A stretch of 64,000 nt of DNA from NCBI RefSeq assembly GCF_019903425.1, contig NZ_JACHUZ010000013.1:2300361-2364360 (forward strand), given 5' to 3'. Positions 51,538-60,506 of the stretch are shown piece after piece; the stretch's first letter is position 1, and every line of letters begins with the position of its first letter. The notes under the pieces were generated by a model. That model was not told the DNA's origin and made no database searches. It saw nothing but the letters and a program-made list of their open reading frames with translations. The stretch is from Vreelandella halophila. GTDB taxonomy: Bacteria; Pseudomonadota; Gammaproteobacteria; Pseudomonadales; Oleiphilaceae. Made by a program: the position numbers and the translations under genes.

Positions 51538-52725
51538 ATGGCCACCCGCACGGAACACATTCTCATCGTTGACCCGGAGGACGGCAGCCGCGACGAACTG
51601 CGCCGCTATCTTCAGGTCCGTGGTTATTACGTGACCGCCTGTGAGACCCTAACGGAAGGACTTACCAGCCTGATCACGGCACCGCCGGACCTGATCTTCT
51701 CCGATCTGCCCCCAGCTCATATCAGCGATCTTGCGCGCGAGGCCATGGGTGATGGGGTCGAAGTGCCCCTGATCGCGCTGAGCAGCGCCGGCACAGCGGA
51801 TGAGGTGGTTGCCGCCATGCGGGCAGGGGCTTCGGAAGTGGTGCTCAAACCCCTGGACGACAAGAGTGCCGTGGACGACGCACTAGCCAAGCTTTTTGAG
51901 CGGGTACGGGTGGCCCGGCTCAACGAGGTCTACCGTGAGGAACTGGAGCGCAAGAACCTGAACCTGCGCGAGGGGATCTCGGAGCTGCGCGCGGACCAGA
52001 GTGCCGGGCGCAAGGTGCAGATGAAGATGCTTCCAGATCCGGACCAGTCAATGGCCGGGGTGCACATGACACACTGCATCCAGCCCTCGTTGTATCTCAG
52101 CGGGGATTTTCTCGACTACATGAAGCTGGATGAGCACCTGAGCCTGGTCTATATCGCGGATGTGTCCGGTCATGGCGCCAGCAGCGCCTTTGTGACAGTC
52201 CTTCTCAAGAACCTGACCAACCGGCTCCAGCGCAATCTGCGGCGCGGCTCCAGTGAAGACATCCTGGACCCGGAGCGATTCCTGCAAAGGGTCAACCATG
52301 AGCTGCTCGAAACCGGGCTAGGCAAGCACGTCACCCTCTTTGTGGGCCTGGTCGACACCCAGGCCGGCGAGCTGCGCTACTCCGTGGGCGGCCACTTCCC
52401 GATGCCAATCCTGCTGGACGCGAGTGGTGCGCGTTTCCTGGAGGGCAGCGGCCTTCCTGTGGGGTTGTTCAACGAGCCCGACTGGGCCCATTACAGTGAG
52501 CGGCTCAACCCCGGGTTCCGGCTGATCCTTTTCTCAGATGGCATTCTTGAAGTGATCGATGCCCCAAGCCTGGACGAGAAGGAGAAACGGTTACTTGAAC
52601 TCGTGCAATCTGGGCGTCACACTGTCGAAAGACTCAGTGAGTCCTTACAGATCGCGGCAATGCAGGAACTTCCCGATGACATTGCCATAGTGACGGTGAC
52701 CGACGGGCGTGCTGCTGATGAGTGA
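51538..52725 (+). CDS. Receiver-SpoIIE (PP2C) phosphatase response regulator
   Basis: A 395-residue protein with an N-terminal receiver domain (about 5-120: HILIVDPEDGSRDEL, phosphoacceptor Asp in LIFSDLPP, Lys in VLKPLDD), a coiled linker and a C-terminal PP2C-like SpoIIE phosphatase (about 190-390). The phosphatase metal motifs are LSGDFLDYM, VYIADVSGHGASSAF and RYSVGGHFPM. This layout matches HsbR-type regulators, which dephosphorylate a STAS anti-sigma antagonist. The next gene encodes a STAS protein, overlapping by 8 bp. The start ATG at 51538 has GGGAG 8 bp upstream; a GTG at 51532 is less likely. Confidence 0.9.
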   Translation: MATRTEHILIVDPEDGSRDELRRYLQVRGYYVTACETLTEGLTSLITAPPDLIFSDLPPAHISDLAREAMGDGVEVPLIALSSAGTADEVVAAMRAGASEVVLKPLDDKSAVDDALAKLFERVRVARLNEVYREELERKNLNLREGISELRADQSAGRKVQMKMLPDPDQSMAGVHMTHCIQPSLYLSGDFLDYMKLDEHLSLVYIADVSGHGASSAFVTVLLKNLTNRLQRNLRRGSSEDILDPERFLQRVNHELLETGLGKHVTLFVGLVDTQAGELRYSVGGHFPMPILLDASGARFLEGSGLPVGLFNEPDWAHYSERLNPGFRLILFSDGILEVIDAPSLDEKEKRLLELVQSGRHTVERLSESLQIAAMQELPDDIAIVTVTDGRAADE

Positions 52726-53206
52726 TTGCAAGATTCTGCAGGCTCAGGAGCGGGGTATTTACGTACTCAAGTTCATCGGAGAGGTACGTCTCAATCTTTG
52801 CTCGACACTGGATCAGATCATTGACGAGATGTTCGGGAACCCCGAGTTCCGGACCGTGGTGGTGGATCTCACCGAGACGGAAGTGATTGACAGCACCACA
52901 CTCGGGCTTCTGGCCAAGATCGCCATGGCCTCCGAGGAACGCAGCCACTTCCTTCCCACGCTGATTACCACCAATCCCGATGTCACCCGTATCATCCATT
53001 CCATGGGCTTCGACCGCATCTTTCTGATTGTGCGCGAACCGGCGCGGGATCCCGAGGAACTCGAGGAAATTCCGCTCATGCGCGCCAGTGAACAGGAAGT
53101 ACGCGACAAAGTTCTGGACGCGCACCGGACCCTGATGAGCATGAACCATCATAACCAGGAGCAGTTCCAGAATCTGGTGCGCGCCCTGGAATGCGAAGCC
53201 CCCTGA
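52718..53206 (+). CDS. STAS-domain anti-sigma factor antagonist (HsbA-like)
   Basis: A 162-residue protein with a STAS domain (about 1-110). The phosphorylatable Ser/Thr site is in EVIDSTTLGLLAKIA (about 57-71). The extra C-terminal tail of about 50 residues is charged and helical. Such proteins switch between phosphorylated and free forms, set by a partner kinase and the SpoIIE phosphatase encoded just upstream, and bind an anti-sigma factor or another target. The partner kinase and anti-sigma factor are not in the window. Confidence 0.88.
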   Translation: MSDCKILQAQERGIYVLKFIGEVRLNLCSTLDQIIDEMFGNPEFRTVVVDLTETEVIDSTTLGLLAKIAMASEERSHFLPTLITTNPDVTRIIHSMGFDRIFLIVREPARDPEELEEIPLMRASEQEVRDKVLDAHRTLMSMNHHNQEQFQNLVRALECEAP

Positions 53207-53238
53207 ACCCATCTGAAAAGACCGAATAAGCCCGCTTC

Positions 53239-54279
53239 ATGGAGAACGCGATTCAGACCACTGTGTTGGGTGGTGGCAGTTTCGGCACTGCCATGGCCCA
53301 GGTGCTGGCCGAAAACGGGCATCCCGTCCGACTCTGGATGCGCAGCGCCGAACAGGCGGAGGCGATCCGCAGGACCCGCGTCAACCACCAGTACTTCCCG
53401 GAGCTTGAGCTGGATTCGCTGGTTGATCCCACCACCGACATGGGTGCGGCCATCGAACAGGCTGATCTGGTGTTCGTGGCGCTGCCCAGCAAGGTCTTCC
53501 GTGACGTGATCCGTGGCGCTGCCGGGCATTTCCGTGAGCAGCAGATGGTAGTCAGCCTCACCAAGGGGATTGAGCGTGACGGTTTCCGGCTGATGAGTGA
53601 GGTTCTGAAGGAGGAGCTGCCCGGCACCCGGGTGGGGGTTCTGAGCGGGCCGAACCTTGCCGGCGAGCTCGTCCAGCATGAGATCACGGCCTCCGTGATC
53701 GCTTCCGAGGACCGGGAGCTGCGGGAGCGCGTGCAGCGGGCATTGGGGAATGCCTATTTCCGCATCTATGCCAACCTGGATGTGTACGGCGTTGAGCTCG
53801 GCGGCGCGCTCAAGAACATCTATGCCGTGGTTTCCGGCCTGGCCGATGCCAGGGGTATGGGCGAGAACACCAAATCCATGCTGATCACCCGCAGCCTGGC
53901 GGAAATGAGCCGTTTTGCCGTGAGTATGGGCGCAAACCCCATGACGTTCCTGGGGCTGGCCGGCGTCGGGGACCTGATTGTGACGTGCAGCTCCAGCCTG
54001 AGCCGCAACTACCGGGTCGGCTACGCCGTCGGGCAAGGCAGCACTCTGGATGAGGCCGTGACGGAACTCGGTCAGGTGGCCGAGGGCGTCCGGACCCTGG
54101 GACTGGTCCACGAGAAGGCCATTGAACTGGACGTCTACATGCCGCTGGTGCGGGGGCTCTACCATATCTTGTATCGAGGGGCTTCCATCACGGACGTGGT
54201 AGGGGCCCTGATGAATGCCACACAGAACAGCGATGTTGAATTTATTCTGCCCCGCCAGGGTGAGGGCTCCGCCATCTGA
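53239..54279 (+). CDS. gpsA: NAD(P)+-dependent glycerol-3-phosphate dehydrogenase
   Basis: A 346-residue enzyme reducing dihydroxyacetone phosphate to sn-glycerol-3-phosphate for phospholipid synthesis. The cofactor motif VLGGGSFGTAMAQVLAENG is at about 9-27, the conserved LSGPNLAGEL at about 133-142, and the catalytic Lys in ALKNIYAVVSGLADARGMGENT (about 190). LAGVGDLIVTCSSSLSRN follows, matching the family. Its stop codon directly abuts the stop of the convergent class V aminotransferase gene (TGATCA at 54277-54282), with no intergenic terminator. Confidence 0.95.
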   Translation: MENAIQTTVLGGGSFGTAMAQVLAENGHPVRLWMRSAEQAEAIRRTRVNHQYFPELELDSLVDPTTDMGAAIEQADLVFVALPSKVFRDVIRGAAGHFREQQMVVSLTKGIERDGFRLMSEVLKEELPGTRVGVLSGPNLAGELVQHEITASVIASEDRELRERVQRALGNAYFRIYANLDVYGVELGGALKNIYAVVSGLADARGMGENTKSMLITRSLAEMSRFAVSMGANPMTFLGLAGVGDLIVTCSSSLSRNYRVGYAVGQGSTLDEAVTELGQVAEGVRTLGLVHEKAIELDVYMPLVRGLYHILYRGASITDVVGALMNATQNSDVEFILPRQGEGSAI

Positions 54280-55449
54280 TCAGCCCTGCTGGACCTGCTG
54301 GATAAGCCGCTCCAGCGTATCAAGCGCCTGCTCCAGCGCGGCGTAGGGCGTATAGAAGTGGGGCGAAAACCGGATGCCGCCACCCCGGCTGGCGCTGATA
54401 ACCCGTTGCTGGGCCAGCCGGTCACAGAGATGGCGATTGTCCAGCCCGTGGATCTGCACCGTGTAGATACCCAGCCGGTGCTGTGGTTCGCGGGGCGTAA
54501 CGGGGGCGACGCCCTTGATGCTTTCCAAGCCGCTCGCCAGGCGGCTTACACGCTGGTCAATCAGGCCCCTGACCTGATCAGGCCCCACTTCAAGCAGCAG
54601 CTCCGTGCTCGCCTCAAGGGCGTGAGCGGCGAGAAGGTTGGGGCTGCCGCATTCAAAGCGTCGGGCATCGGGAGCCGGCGCCCAGTCTTTCCGGCTGAAG
54701 TTTCCCGGATCCGCCACCATGTGCCAGCCGTATTCGTAGAGTTTCAGCGACTCCCGCCATTCCGGAGCCACATAGAAGAACGCCAGGCCTTCGGGCCCCA
54801 GCATCCATTTGTGACCGTCCGCCATGGCGAAATGGGCGCCGACGGCCTGAACGTCCAGCGGCTCTGCGCCGGCACTCTGAATGGCGTCCAGGCAGAAAAG
54901 GATGCCGTGGCTGTCGCAGAGCGCGCCCAGGTGGGCGGCGTCGAGGCGCAGTCCGGTGCCATACTGGACAGAGCTGACCGACATCAGGCGGGTTCTGTCA
55001 GTAATCAGGTCTTCAATCGCCCCTTCCGGCGTGACATCCTCACGATCAATGTCCGCCACCCGCACGCTGACGCCACGCCCGGCAAGGGATTCCCACACAA
55101 TCCGGTTGGAGGGGAACTCCTGGCTGGTGATGATGATCTCATCGCCTTCACGCCAGTCCAGGCCGGCGGCGACCATGGAAAGCGCCTCCGAGGTATTCTT
55201 GCACAGGGCGATGTCCTGCGCGGAGGGCGCGTTGATCAGCCGCGCCAGGTTATGCCGGAGCTGGTCCTCAACGGTGAGCCACTGGGGGTAGTCGGTGGCA
55301 CCCAGGTGGCTGTTCTCGTGGGCGAAGCGGGCAACGGCATCGCTGGCACGCCGGGGCCATGGCGCCACGGCAGCGTGGTTGAGGTAGGCAAGCCCTGATT
55401 CAAGCGGGAATTCGCTCTGCAGCTGTGTGGCTGAAAAACGCTCTGTCAT
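54280..55449 (-). CDS. Class V PLP-dependent aminotransferase-like protein
   Basis: A 389-residue fold-type I PLP enzyme of the class V (cysteine desulfurase / isopenicillin-N epimerase-like) type. LNHAAVAPWPRRASDAV near the start, the KNTSEALSMVA phosphate-binding segment, the Asp region ILFCLDAIQSAGAEPLDV and the PLP Lys in MADGHKWMLGPEGLAFFY (about 217) are all present. No Cys-containing desulfurase loop is seen, which argues against IscS/SufS. The substrate is unknown. It is convergent with gpsA, stop codon to stop codon. Confidence 0.85.
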   Translation of the reverse strand: MTERFSATQLQSEFPLESGLAYLNHAAVAPWPRRASDAVARFAHENSHLGATDYPQWLTVEDQLRHNLARLINAPSAQDIALCKNTSEALSMVAAGLDWREGDEIIITSQEFPSNRIVWESLAGRGVSVRVADIDREDVTPEGAIEDLITDRTRLMSVSSVQYGTGLRLDAAHLGALCDSHGILFCLDAIQSAGAEPLDVQAVGAHFAMADGHKWMLGPEGLAFFYVAPEWRESLKLYEYGWHMVADPGNFSRKDWAPAPDARRFECGSPNLLAAHALEASTELLLEVGPDQVRGLIDQRVSRLASGLESIKGVAPVTPREPQHRLGIYTVQIHGLDNRHLCDRLAQQRVISASRGGGIRFSPHFYTPYAALEQALDTLERLIQQVQQG

Positions 55450-55544
55450 GCGCCGTCTCCGTCATGTCCATCATTGAAGGGGCGGGCTCGCACCGCTAGT
55501 ATCAGAAGCTGTTCCACACACCGATTGCGCCGGAGGGCTGCAGG

Positions 55545-56126
55545 ATGGGGGACCCCGATTCCCAGGCGGAACTGGCTCGACAATTCGAACACGTCGCCCA
55601 GTACGATACAACCGGACAGGGCCCGCCCGTGGATCAGTGGGATCCGCCGTTCACGGACGACCTTGAGCTTTTCATCAACCGCAACGGCCGCTGGTTCTAC
55701 CAGGGGCGTGAAATCGAACGGCTGGCGCTGCGCAGGCTGTTCGCCTCCATCATGCGCCGCGAATCAGACGGTTATTACTATCTTCTGACCCCGAACGAGA
55801 AATACCGGATCCAGGTGGAGGATGCTCCCTTTGTCGCGCACAGCGTGGAGCAGGAAGGCGAGGGCGATGCGCGTGTTCTCTGGCTGCAGACGGATGTGGA
55901 GGACCGTTTCCCGATAGGGGACTCGCACCCGCTGATCGTCCGCACGGATGAGAAAAGCGGTGAGCCCCAGCCCTATGTGATGGTGCGCCGCGGACTGCAG
56001 GCGCGTATCGAACGCAGTACTTTCTACCATCTGACGGATCTGGCCGAGGAGCGCACAATCAACGGCACCACCCACGTGGGGGTGATCAGCCAGGGCAGTT
56101 TCTTTTCCCTGGGCCGTATCGGCTGA
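55545..56126 (+). CDS. DUF1285 protein
   Basis: A 193-residue protein matching DUF1285 in pattern: DPPFTDDLELFINRNGRWFYQGREIERLALRRLFASIMRRE and YYLLTPNEKYRIQVEDAPFVAHSV. No signal peptide, no known reaction. DUF1285 is conserved in proteobacteria. It is divergent from the class V aminotransferase gene. The start at 55545 (MGDPDSQ) follows a GGAGGG-like site, and an alternative out-of-frame open stretch begins at 55474 but has no such content. Confidence 0.82.
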   Translation: MGDPDSQAELARQFEHVAQYDTTGQGPPVDQWDPPFTDDLELFINRNGRWFYQGREIERLALRRLFASIMRRESDGYYYLLTPNEKYRIQVEDAPFVAHSVEQEGEGDARVLWLQTDVEDRFPIGDSHPLIVRTDEKSGEPQPYVMVRRGLQARIERSTFYHLTDLAEERTINGTTHVGVISQGSFFSLGRIG

Positions 56127-56304
56127 TCACGGTTTTCAAAGCCGCCATTATTTTCTATCATGGAGTATGGGTGCCTGTATTGAGCAGCACCCTTGCGTCC
56201 CGGATCGTCGTAAGTCCCTCTGTACAGGCCGCTGTTCAGCAACACTTTCGATCCACCGCACTATTGTTATTACGACGTTTCTGTCCTATACGCAAGGAGT
56301 CAAC

Positions 56305-56760
56305 ATGACCGAATCCCGTGTCGTCAGCATCCACTACACCCTCAAGAACGACGAGGGTGAGGTTCTGGATTCTTCCCGCGAGCGTGAGCCGCTCAGCTAT
56401 CTGGAAGGGGCCCAGAACATCATCAGTGGCCTGGAAGAAGCACTGACCGACAAGGCCCAGGGTGACGAAGCCCAGGTATCCCTGGATCCGGAGAACGCTT
56501 ACGGCGAAGTCCGCGAAGATCTGGTCCAGCCCGTGCCGAGTTCCGCGTTTGAAGGCGTTGAAAAAGTAGAGCCCGGCATGCAGTTCCAGGCGGAAACGCC
56601 CGGAGGCCCGCAGATCGTACGCGTTGTATCTGTTGAGGACGAGACTGTGACCATCGATGCGAACCATCCGCTGGCAGGCCAGCGTCTGCATTTCGATGTT
56701 GAGGTGGTGGATACGCGCGAGCCGTCCGACGAAGAGAAAGAGCACGGCCACGTGCACTGA
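56305..56760 (+). CDS. SlyD-type FKBP peptidyl-prolyl isomerase
   Basis: A 151-residue FKBP. The isomerase half-domains (about 5-70 and 125-145: VVSIHYTLKNDEGEVLDSS, PLSYLEGAQNIISGLEEAL, then LAGQRLHFDVEVVDTR) are split by the IF insert (about 72-125) as in SlyD. The C-terminal tail ends EKEHGHVH, short and with only two His, unlike the long metal-binding tail of E. coli SlyD. An AAGGAG site is 5 bp from the ATG, which fixes this start over the upstream open frame. A bidirectional terminator follows. Confidence 0.93.
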   Translation: MTESRVVSIHYTLKNDEGEVLDSSREREPLSYLEGAQNIISGLEEALTDKAQGDEAQVSLDPENAYGEVREDLVQPVPSSAFEGVEKVEPGMQFQAETPGGPQIVRVVSVEDETVTIDANHPLAGQRLHFDVEVVDTREPSDEEKEHGHVH

Positions 56761-56809
56761 ATCTTCCGCCATGCACTGAATCATCTGCGTTTTCAGTGCA
56801 CCGGACATG

Positions 56810-56838
56810 AAAAAGGCGACCCTCGGGTCGCCTTTTTT
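56810..56838. terminator. Bidirectional intrinsic terminator between slyD-type gene and ETF-QO gene
   Basis: AAAAAGGCGACC (56810-56821) and GGTCGCCTTTTT (56826-56837) form a perfect 12-bp stem with a CTCG tetraloop and T-runs on both strands, serving the plus-strand FKBP gene and the minus-strand ETF-QO gene that ends at 56851. Confidence 0.93.
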
Positions 56839-56850
56839 CGTTCCAGCCCC

Positions 56851-58506
56851 TTACATGTTGGGGTAGTTGGGGCCACCGCCCCCTTCAGGAACCACCCACT
56901 CGATGTTCTGGGCCGGATCCTTGATGTCGCAGGTCTTGCAGTGGATGCAGTTCTGCGCGTTGATCTGGAACTTCTTACCGCTGCCGTCCTCGGCATCGAC
57001 CACCTCGTACACGCCCACCGGGCAGTAGCGCTGCGCCGGCTCGTCGTAGGTGGGCAGGTTGTCCCGGATCGGGATCGCCGGGTCCTTGAGCTTGAGGTGG
57101 CAGGGCTGGTCCTCTTCGTGGTTGGTGTTCGACATGAACGCCGACGACAGCCGGTCGAAGGTCAGGCTATTGTCCGGCTTGGGGTAGTCGATCTTCTTAC
57201 ACTCGGCCGCCGGCTTGAGCGCGGCGTAGTCCGGCGTGGTGTCGTGGAAGGTGATCGGCAGTGGCCGGTGCAGGATGTTCTGCTCCAGGAAGGCGATGCC
57301 GCCACCGATCACGGTGCCGAACTTGTGCATGGCCGGGCTGAAGTTGCGCTCGGCGAACAGCTCCTTGAAGAGCCAGCTGTTCTCGAATTTTTCGGTAAAG
57401 CGGGTGAGGTCATCCCCGCCCTCGGAGCCTTTCTGGATCGCCTCGAACACCGTCTCGGCACCAAGCATGCCGGACTTCATGGCGGTGTGCGAGCCCTTGA
57501 TCTTGGACGAGTTCAGCGTGCCCGCGTCGCAGCCCAGCAGCAGCCCGCCCGGGAAGCTCATCTTCGGCAGGCTGTTGTAGCCACCCTTGGTGATCGCCCG
57601 CGCGCCGTAGGACACGCGCTTGCCGCCTTCCAGGTGCTGCTTGATCGTCGGATGGGTCTTCATCCGCTGGAATTCCTCGAACGGCGAGACATAGGGGTTC
57701 GAGTAGGACAGGTCGGTGATCAGCCCCACATAGACCTGGCCGTTTTCCAGGTGGTAGAGGAAGCCACCCCCGGTGGAGCCGCTCTCGGACAGCGGCCAGC
57801 CGGCGGTGTGCACCACCAGTCCCGGCTCGTGTTTCTCGGGGGCAATGTCCCACAGCTCCTTGATGCCCAGGCCGTAATGCTGCGGGTCCTTGCCCTCGTC
57901 CAGGTTGAACTGCTGCAGCAGCTCCTTGCCCAGGTGGCCGCGGCAGCCCTCGCTGAACAGGGTGTACTTCGCCCGCAGCTCCATGGGCGGCATGTAGCCG
58001 TCTTTCTGGTTGCCTTCGCTGTCGACACCGAACTCACCGGTGAGGATGCCCTTGACCACGCCGTCCTCATACAGCACCTCGGCGGCCGGGAAGCCGGGAT
58101 AGATCTCCACGCCCAGCTGCTCGGCCTGCTCACCCAGCCAGCGGCACAGGTTGGCCAGGCTGATGATGTAGTTGCCGTGGTTGTGCATGTTCTTCGGCAC
58201 GAAGGCGTTGGGGGCCTTGCGGGCGCTGTCGGCGCCGCGCAGGAAGTAGATGTCGTCCCGGGTGACCGGGGTGTTCAGCGGCGCACCGCGCTCCTTCCAG
58301 TCCGGGAACAGCTCATTGAGGCTCGTGGGCTCGAACACCGTGCCGGCGATGATGTGGGCGCCGACCTCCGAGCCCTTTTCCACGACGCAAACGGTCAGTT
58401 CCTGCTCCGCCTCGTTGGCCAGCTGCTGGATGCGGCAGGCCGCTGAAAGGCCCGCCGGGCCCGCCCCCACGATCAGGACGTCAAACTCCATCGATTCGCG
58501 TTCCAC
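56851..58506 (-). CDS. Electron-transfer flavoprotein-ubiquinone oxidoreductase
   Basis: A 551-residue inner-membrane-associated flavoprotein passing electrons from ETF to quinone, needed for fatty-acid and amino-acid oxidation. FAD motif VLIVGAGPAGLSAACRI at about 10-26; the 4Fe-4S ferredoxin domain near the C-terminus has CPVGVYE, then CIHCKTCDIKDP. The GTG start at 58506 (VERESMEFD) is preferred: GAGGAG lies 6 bp upstream and Pseudomonas homologues begin MERE-x-MEFD. An in-frame ATG at 58536 is upstream of this site. Divergent from etfBA, with an operator-like palindrome between. Confidence 0.96.
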   Translation of the reverse strand: MERESMEFDVLIVGAGPAGLSAACRIQQLANEAEQELTVCVVEKGSEVGAHIIAGTVFEPTSLNELFPDWKERGAPLNTPVTRDDIYFLRGADSARKAPNAFVPKNMHNHGNYIISLANLCRWLGEQAEQLGVEIYPGFPAAEVLYEDGVVKGILTGEFGVDSEGNQKDGYMPPMELRAKYTLFSEGCRGHLGKELLQQFNLDEGKDPQHYGLGIKELWDIAPEKHEPGLVVHTAGWPLSESGSTGGGFLYHLENGQVYVGLITDLSYSNPYVSPFEEFQRMKTHPTIKQHLEGGKRVSYGARAITKGGYNSLPKMSFPGGLLLGCDAGTLNSSKIKGSHTAMKSGMLGAETVFEAIQKGSEGGDDLTRFTEKFENSWLFKELFAERNFSPAMHKFGTVIGGGIAFLEQNILHRPLPITFHDTTPDYAALKPAAECKKIDYPKPDNSLTFDRLSSAFMSNTNHEEDQPCHLKLKDPAIPIRDNLPTYDEPAQRYCPVGVYEVVDAEDGSGKKFQINAQNCIHCKTCDIKDPAQNIEWVVPEGGGGPNYPNM

Positions 58507-58577
58507 GATAGTCTCCTCAGGATTTCCAATGGGCAATCTGTGGCTTTACGTTGCCACAGGATATATCATCATGGGAA

Positions 58578-58597
58578 TCAAACAAACGTTTGTTTGA
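58578..58597. promoter_or_regulatory. Perfect 20-bp palindrome, PsrA-like operator between ETF-QO and etfBA
   Basis: TCAAACAAAC followed directly by GTTTGTTTGA is an exact 20-bp palindrome in the 224-bp divergent region between the ETF-QO and etfB start codons. Its inner and outer halves match the CAAAC...GTTTG type of site bound by PsrA, the TetR-family fatty-acid sensor that represses or controls etfBA and ETF-QO genes in Pseudomonas. A PsrA protein is not encoded in the window. It lies about 134 bp before the etfB start and 72 bp before the ETF-QO start. Confidence 0.75.
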
Positions 58598-58730
58598 ATG
58601 ACATTGAACGATGGCAAACCGTCCCTGGAGCTATTGACCCCCTGTGGTTTTGTCGTCAGTATTAGGGCGCTTTTGCCGGGGATACCCGCCGCATGAACAT
58701 TTTAAACCCATGGCAGGAAACGAGGAATCT

Positions 58731-59480
58731 ATGAAGGTTCTGGTCGCTGTAAAACGAGTGATTGACTACAACGTCAAGGTTCGCGTCAAGCCGGACAACA
58801 CCGGCGTGGACCTGTCCAACGTCAAGATGGCAATGAACCCCTTCTGTGAGATCGCCGTTGAGGAAGCGGTCCGTCTCAAAGAGAAAGGCGTTGCCACCGA
58901 AATTGTCGCCGTCACCATTGGCCCGAAGGTCAGCCAGGAGCAGCTGCGCACCGCACTGGCCCTGGGCGCGGACCGTGCCATTCAGGTTGAGACGGACGAA
59001 GACGTCCAGTCCCTGGATGCGGCCAAGATGCTCAAGGCCGTCGTGGACAAGGAAGAACCGAATCTGGTGATCATGGGCAAGCAGTCCATCGACACCGACA
59101 ACAACCAGACCGGCCAAATGCTGGCCCAGCTGGCGGGCATGCCTCAGGGCACCTTCGCCTCCGAGGTTGAGGTTGAAGGTGAGAAGGTCAAGGTAACGCG
59201 CGAGATCGACGGCGGCCTGATGACTGTTTCCCTGAAACTGCCGGCCGTGGTCACCACGGATCTGCGCCTGAACGAACCGCGCTACGCTTCGCTCCCCAAC
59301 ATCATGAAGGCCAAGAAGAAGCCGCTCGAAACCGTCAGCCCGGCCGACCTGGGCATTGACGTGACGCCCCGTCTCAAGACCCTGAAGGTCGAAGAGCCGC
59401 AGCCGCGTCAGCCCGGCATCAAGGTCGAGAGCGTTGAGGAGCTGGTCGACAAACTGAAGAACGAAGCGAAGGTGATTTAA
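58731..59480 (+). CDS. etfB: Electron transfer flavoprotein beta subunit
   Basis: A 249-residue ETF beta subunit. The N-terminus [20 protein letters not shown] and the segments [17 protein letters not shown] and [21 protein letters not shown] are family hallmarks; it binds AMP and recognises dehydrogenases. Start at 58731 is used because it gives this N-terminus, although the frame opens upstream. The stop TAA is immediately followed by the ATG of etfA, so they are translated together. The heterodimer shuttles electrons to the ETF-QO encoded divergently. Confidence 0.97.
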   Translation: MKVLVAVKRVIDYNVKVRVKPDNTGVDLSNVKMAMNPFCEIAVEEAVRLKEKGVATEIVAVTIGPKVSQEQLRTALALGADRAIQVETDEDVQSLDAAKMLKAVVDKEEPNLVIMGKQSIDTDNNQTGQMLAQLAGMPQGTFASEVEVEGEKVKVTREIDGGLMTVSLKLPAVVTTDLRLNEPRYASLPNIMKAKKKPLETVSPADLGIDVTPRLKTLKVEEPQPRQPGIKVESVEELVDKLKNEAKVI

Positions 59481-60422
59481 ATGAGTACACTGGTTATTGC
59501 CGATCACAACAAGGGTGAGCTGACCGGTTCCACTCTGAGCGTCATTGCAGCGGCCAAGGCGATCGGGGGCGACATCGACGTTCTGGTTGCCGGCAAGGAC
59601 ATTGGCGGTGTTGCCGAGCAGGCCGCCAAGGCGGACGGTGTGAACAAGGTCCTCACAGCCGACAACGACGCGTACGGGCACGACCTCGCCGAAAACCTGA
59701 GCCTTCTGATCGCGGAAGTGGGCAAGGGCTACAGCCACCTGCTGGCCTCCGCCGGCACCGTGGGCAAGGACACCATGCCGCGCGTTGCCGCCATGCTGGA
59801 CGTGGCGCAGGTTTCCGACATCATCGGTGTGCAGTCCGAGGACACCTTCGTTCGTCCGATCTATGCCGGTAACGCCATTGCGACGGTGCAGTCCAGCGAC
59901 AGCGTCAAGGTGATCACCGTCCGGACCACCAGCTTCGATCCGGTTGCCGCTGAGGGCGGTTCCGCTTCGGTTGAATCCGTGGACTCAGCGCACGACGCAG
60001 GCCTTTCCGAGTTCGTCAGCGAAGAGCTGGCCGAATCCGATCGTCCGGATCTGGCAGCCGCAGACGTAGTCATCTCCGGTGGCCGGGGCATGCAGAATGG
60101 CGAGAACTTCAAAATGCTGGAGTCTGTCGCGGACGTTCTGGGCGCCGCCATCGGCGCGTCCCGTGCCGCCGTCGACGCCGGCTTCGTGCCGAACGACATG
60201 CAGGTCGGCCAGACCGGCAAGATCGTGGCCCCGAACCTCTACATCGCCGTCGGTATTTCCGGTGCCATCCAGCACCTGGCCGGCATGGGCGACTCCAAGG
60301 TCATCGTGGCCATCAACAAGGACGAGGACGCCCCCATCTTCCAGGTGGCGGACTACGGCCTGGTCGCGGACCTGTTCGAGGCAGTACCGCAGCTTGAGGA
60401 AGAGCTCAAGAAAGTGGTCTGA
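59481..60422 (+). CDS. etfA: Electron transfer flavoprotein alpha subunit
   Basis: A 313-residue ETF alpha subunit with the FAD-binding C-terminal domain: [18 protein letters not shown] (about 194-211), [41 protein letters not shown] (about 230-270) and the terminal [13 protein letters not shown]. Normal length. The N-terminal part ([14 protein letters not shown]) is also typical. Cotranscribed with etfB; a terminator follows. Confidence 0.97.
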   Translation: MSTLVIADHNKGELTGSTLSVIAAAKAIGGDIDVLVAGKDIGGVAEQAAKADGVNKVLTADNDAYGHDLAENLSLLIAEVGKGYSHLLASAGTVGKDTMPRVAAMLDVAQVSDIIGVQSEDTFVRPIYAGNAIATVQSSDSVKVITVRTTSFDPVAAEGGSASVESVDSAHDAGLSEFVSEELAESDRPDLAAADVVISGGRGMQNGENFKMLESVADVLGAAIGASRAAVDAGFVPNDMQVGQTGKIVAPNLYIAVGISGAIQHLAGMGDSKVIVAINKDEDAPIFQVADYGLVADLFEAVPQLEEELKKVV

Positions 60423-60450
60423 CGGGAGCGCCCGCATCAGGCTGGGATGG

Positions 60451-60479
60451 AAGCCGTACCCTCAGGGGTGCGGCTTTTC
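60451..60479 (+). terminator. Intrinsic terminator after etfBA
   Basis: AAGCCGTACC (60451-60460) pairs with GGTGCGGCTT (60467-60476, one G-T wobble) around a 6-nt loop, followed by TTTTCTG. Confidence 0.8.
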
Positions 60480-60506
60480 TGTTTATGAACCGCCCAAAGT
60501 GGACTC

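Noticed and set aside
56941-58446. 501-codon plus-strand frame opposite the ETF-QO gene
   Set aside because: Antisense shadow; Val/Leu/Gly/His-rich with no motifs, while the minus-strand protein has complete FAD and 4Fe-4S motifs.
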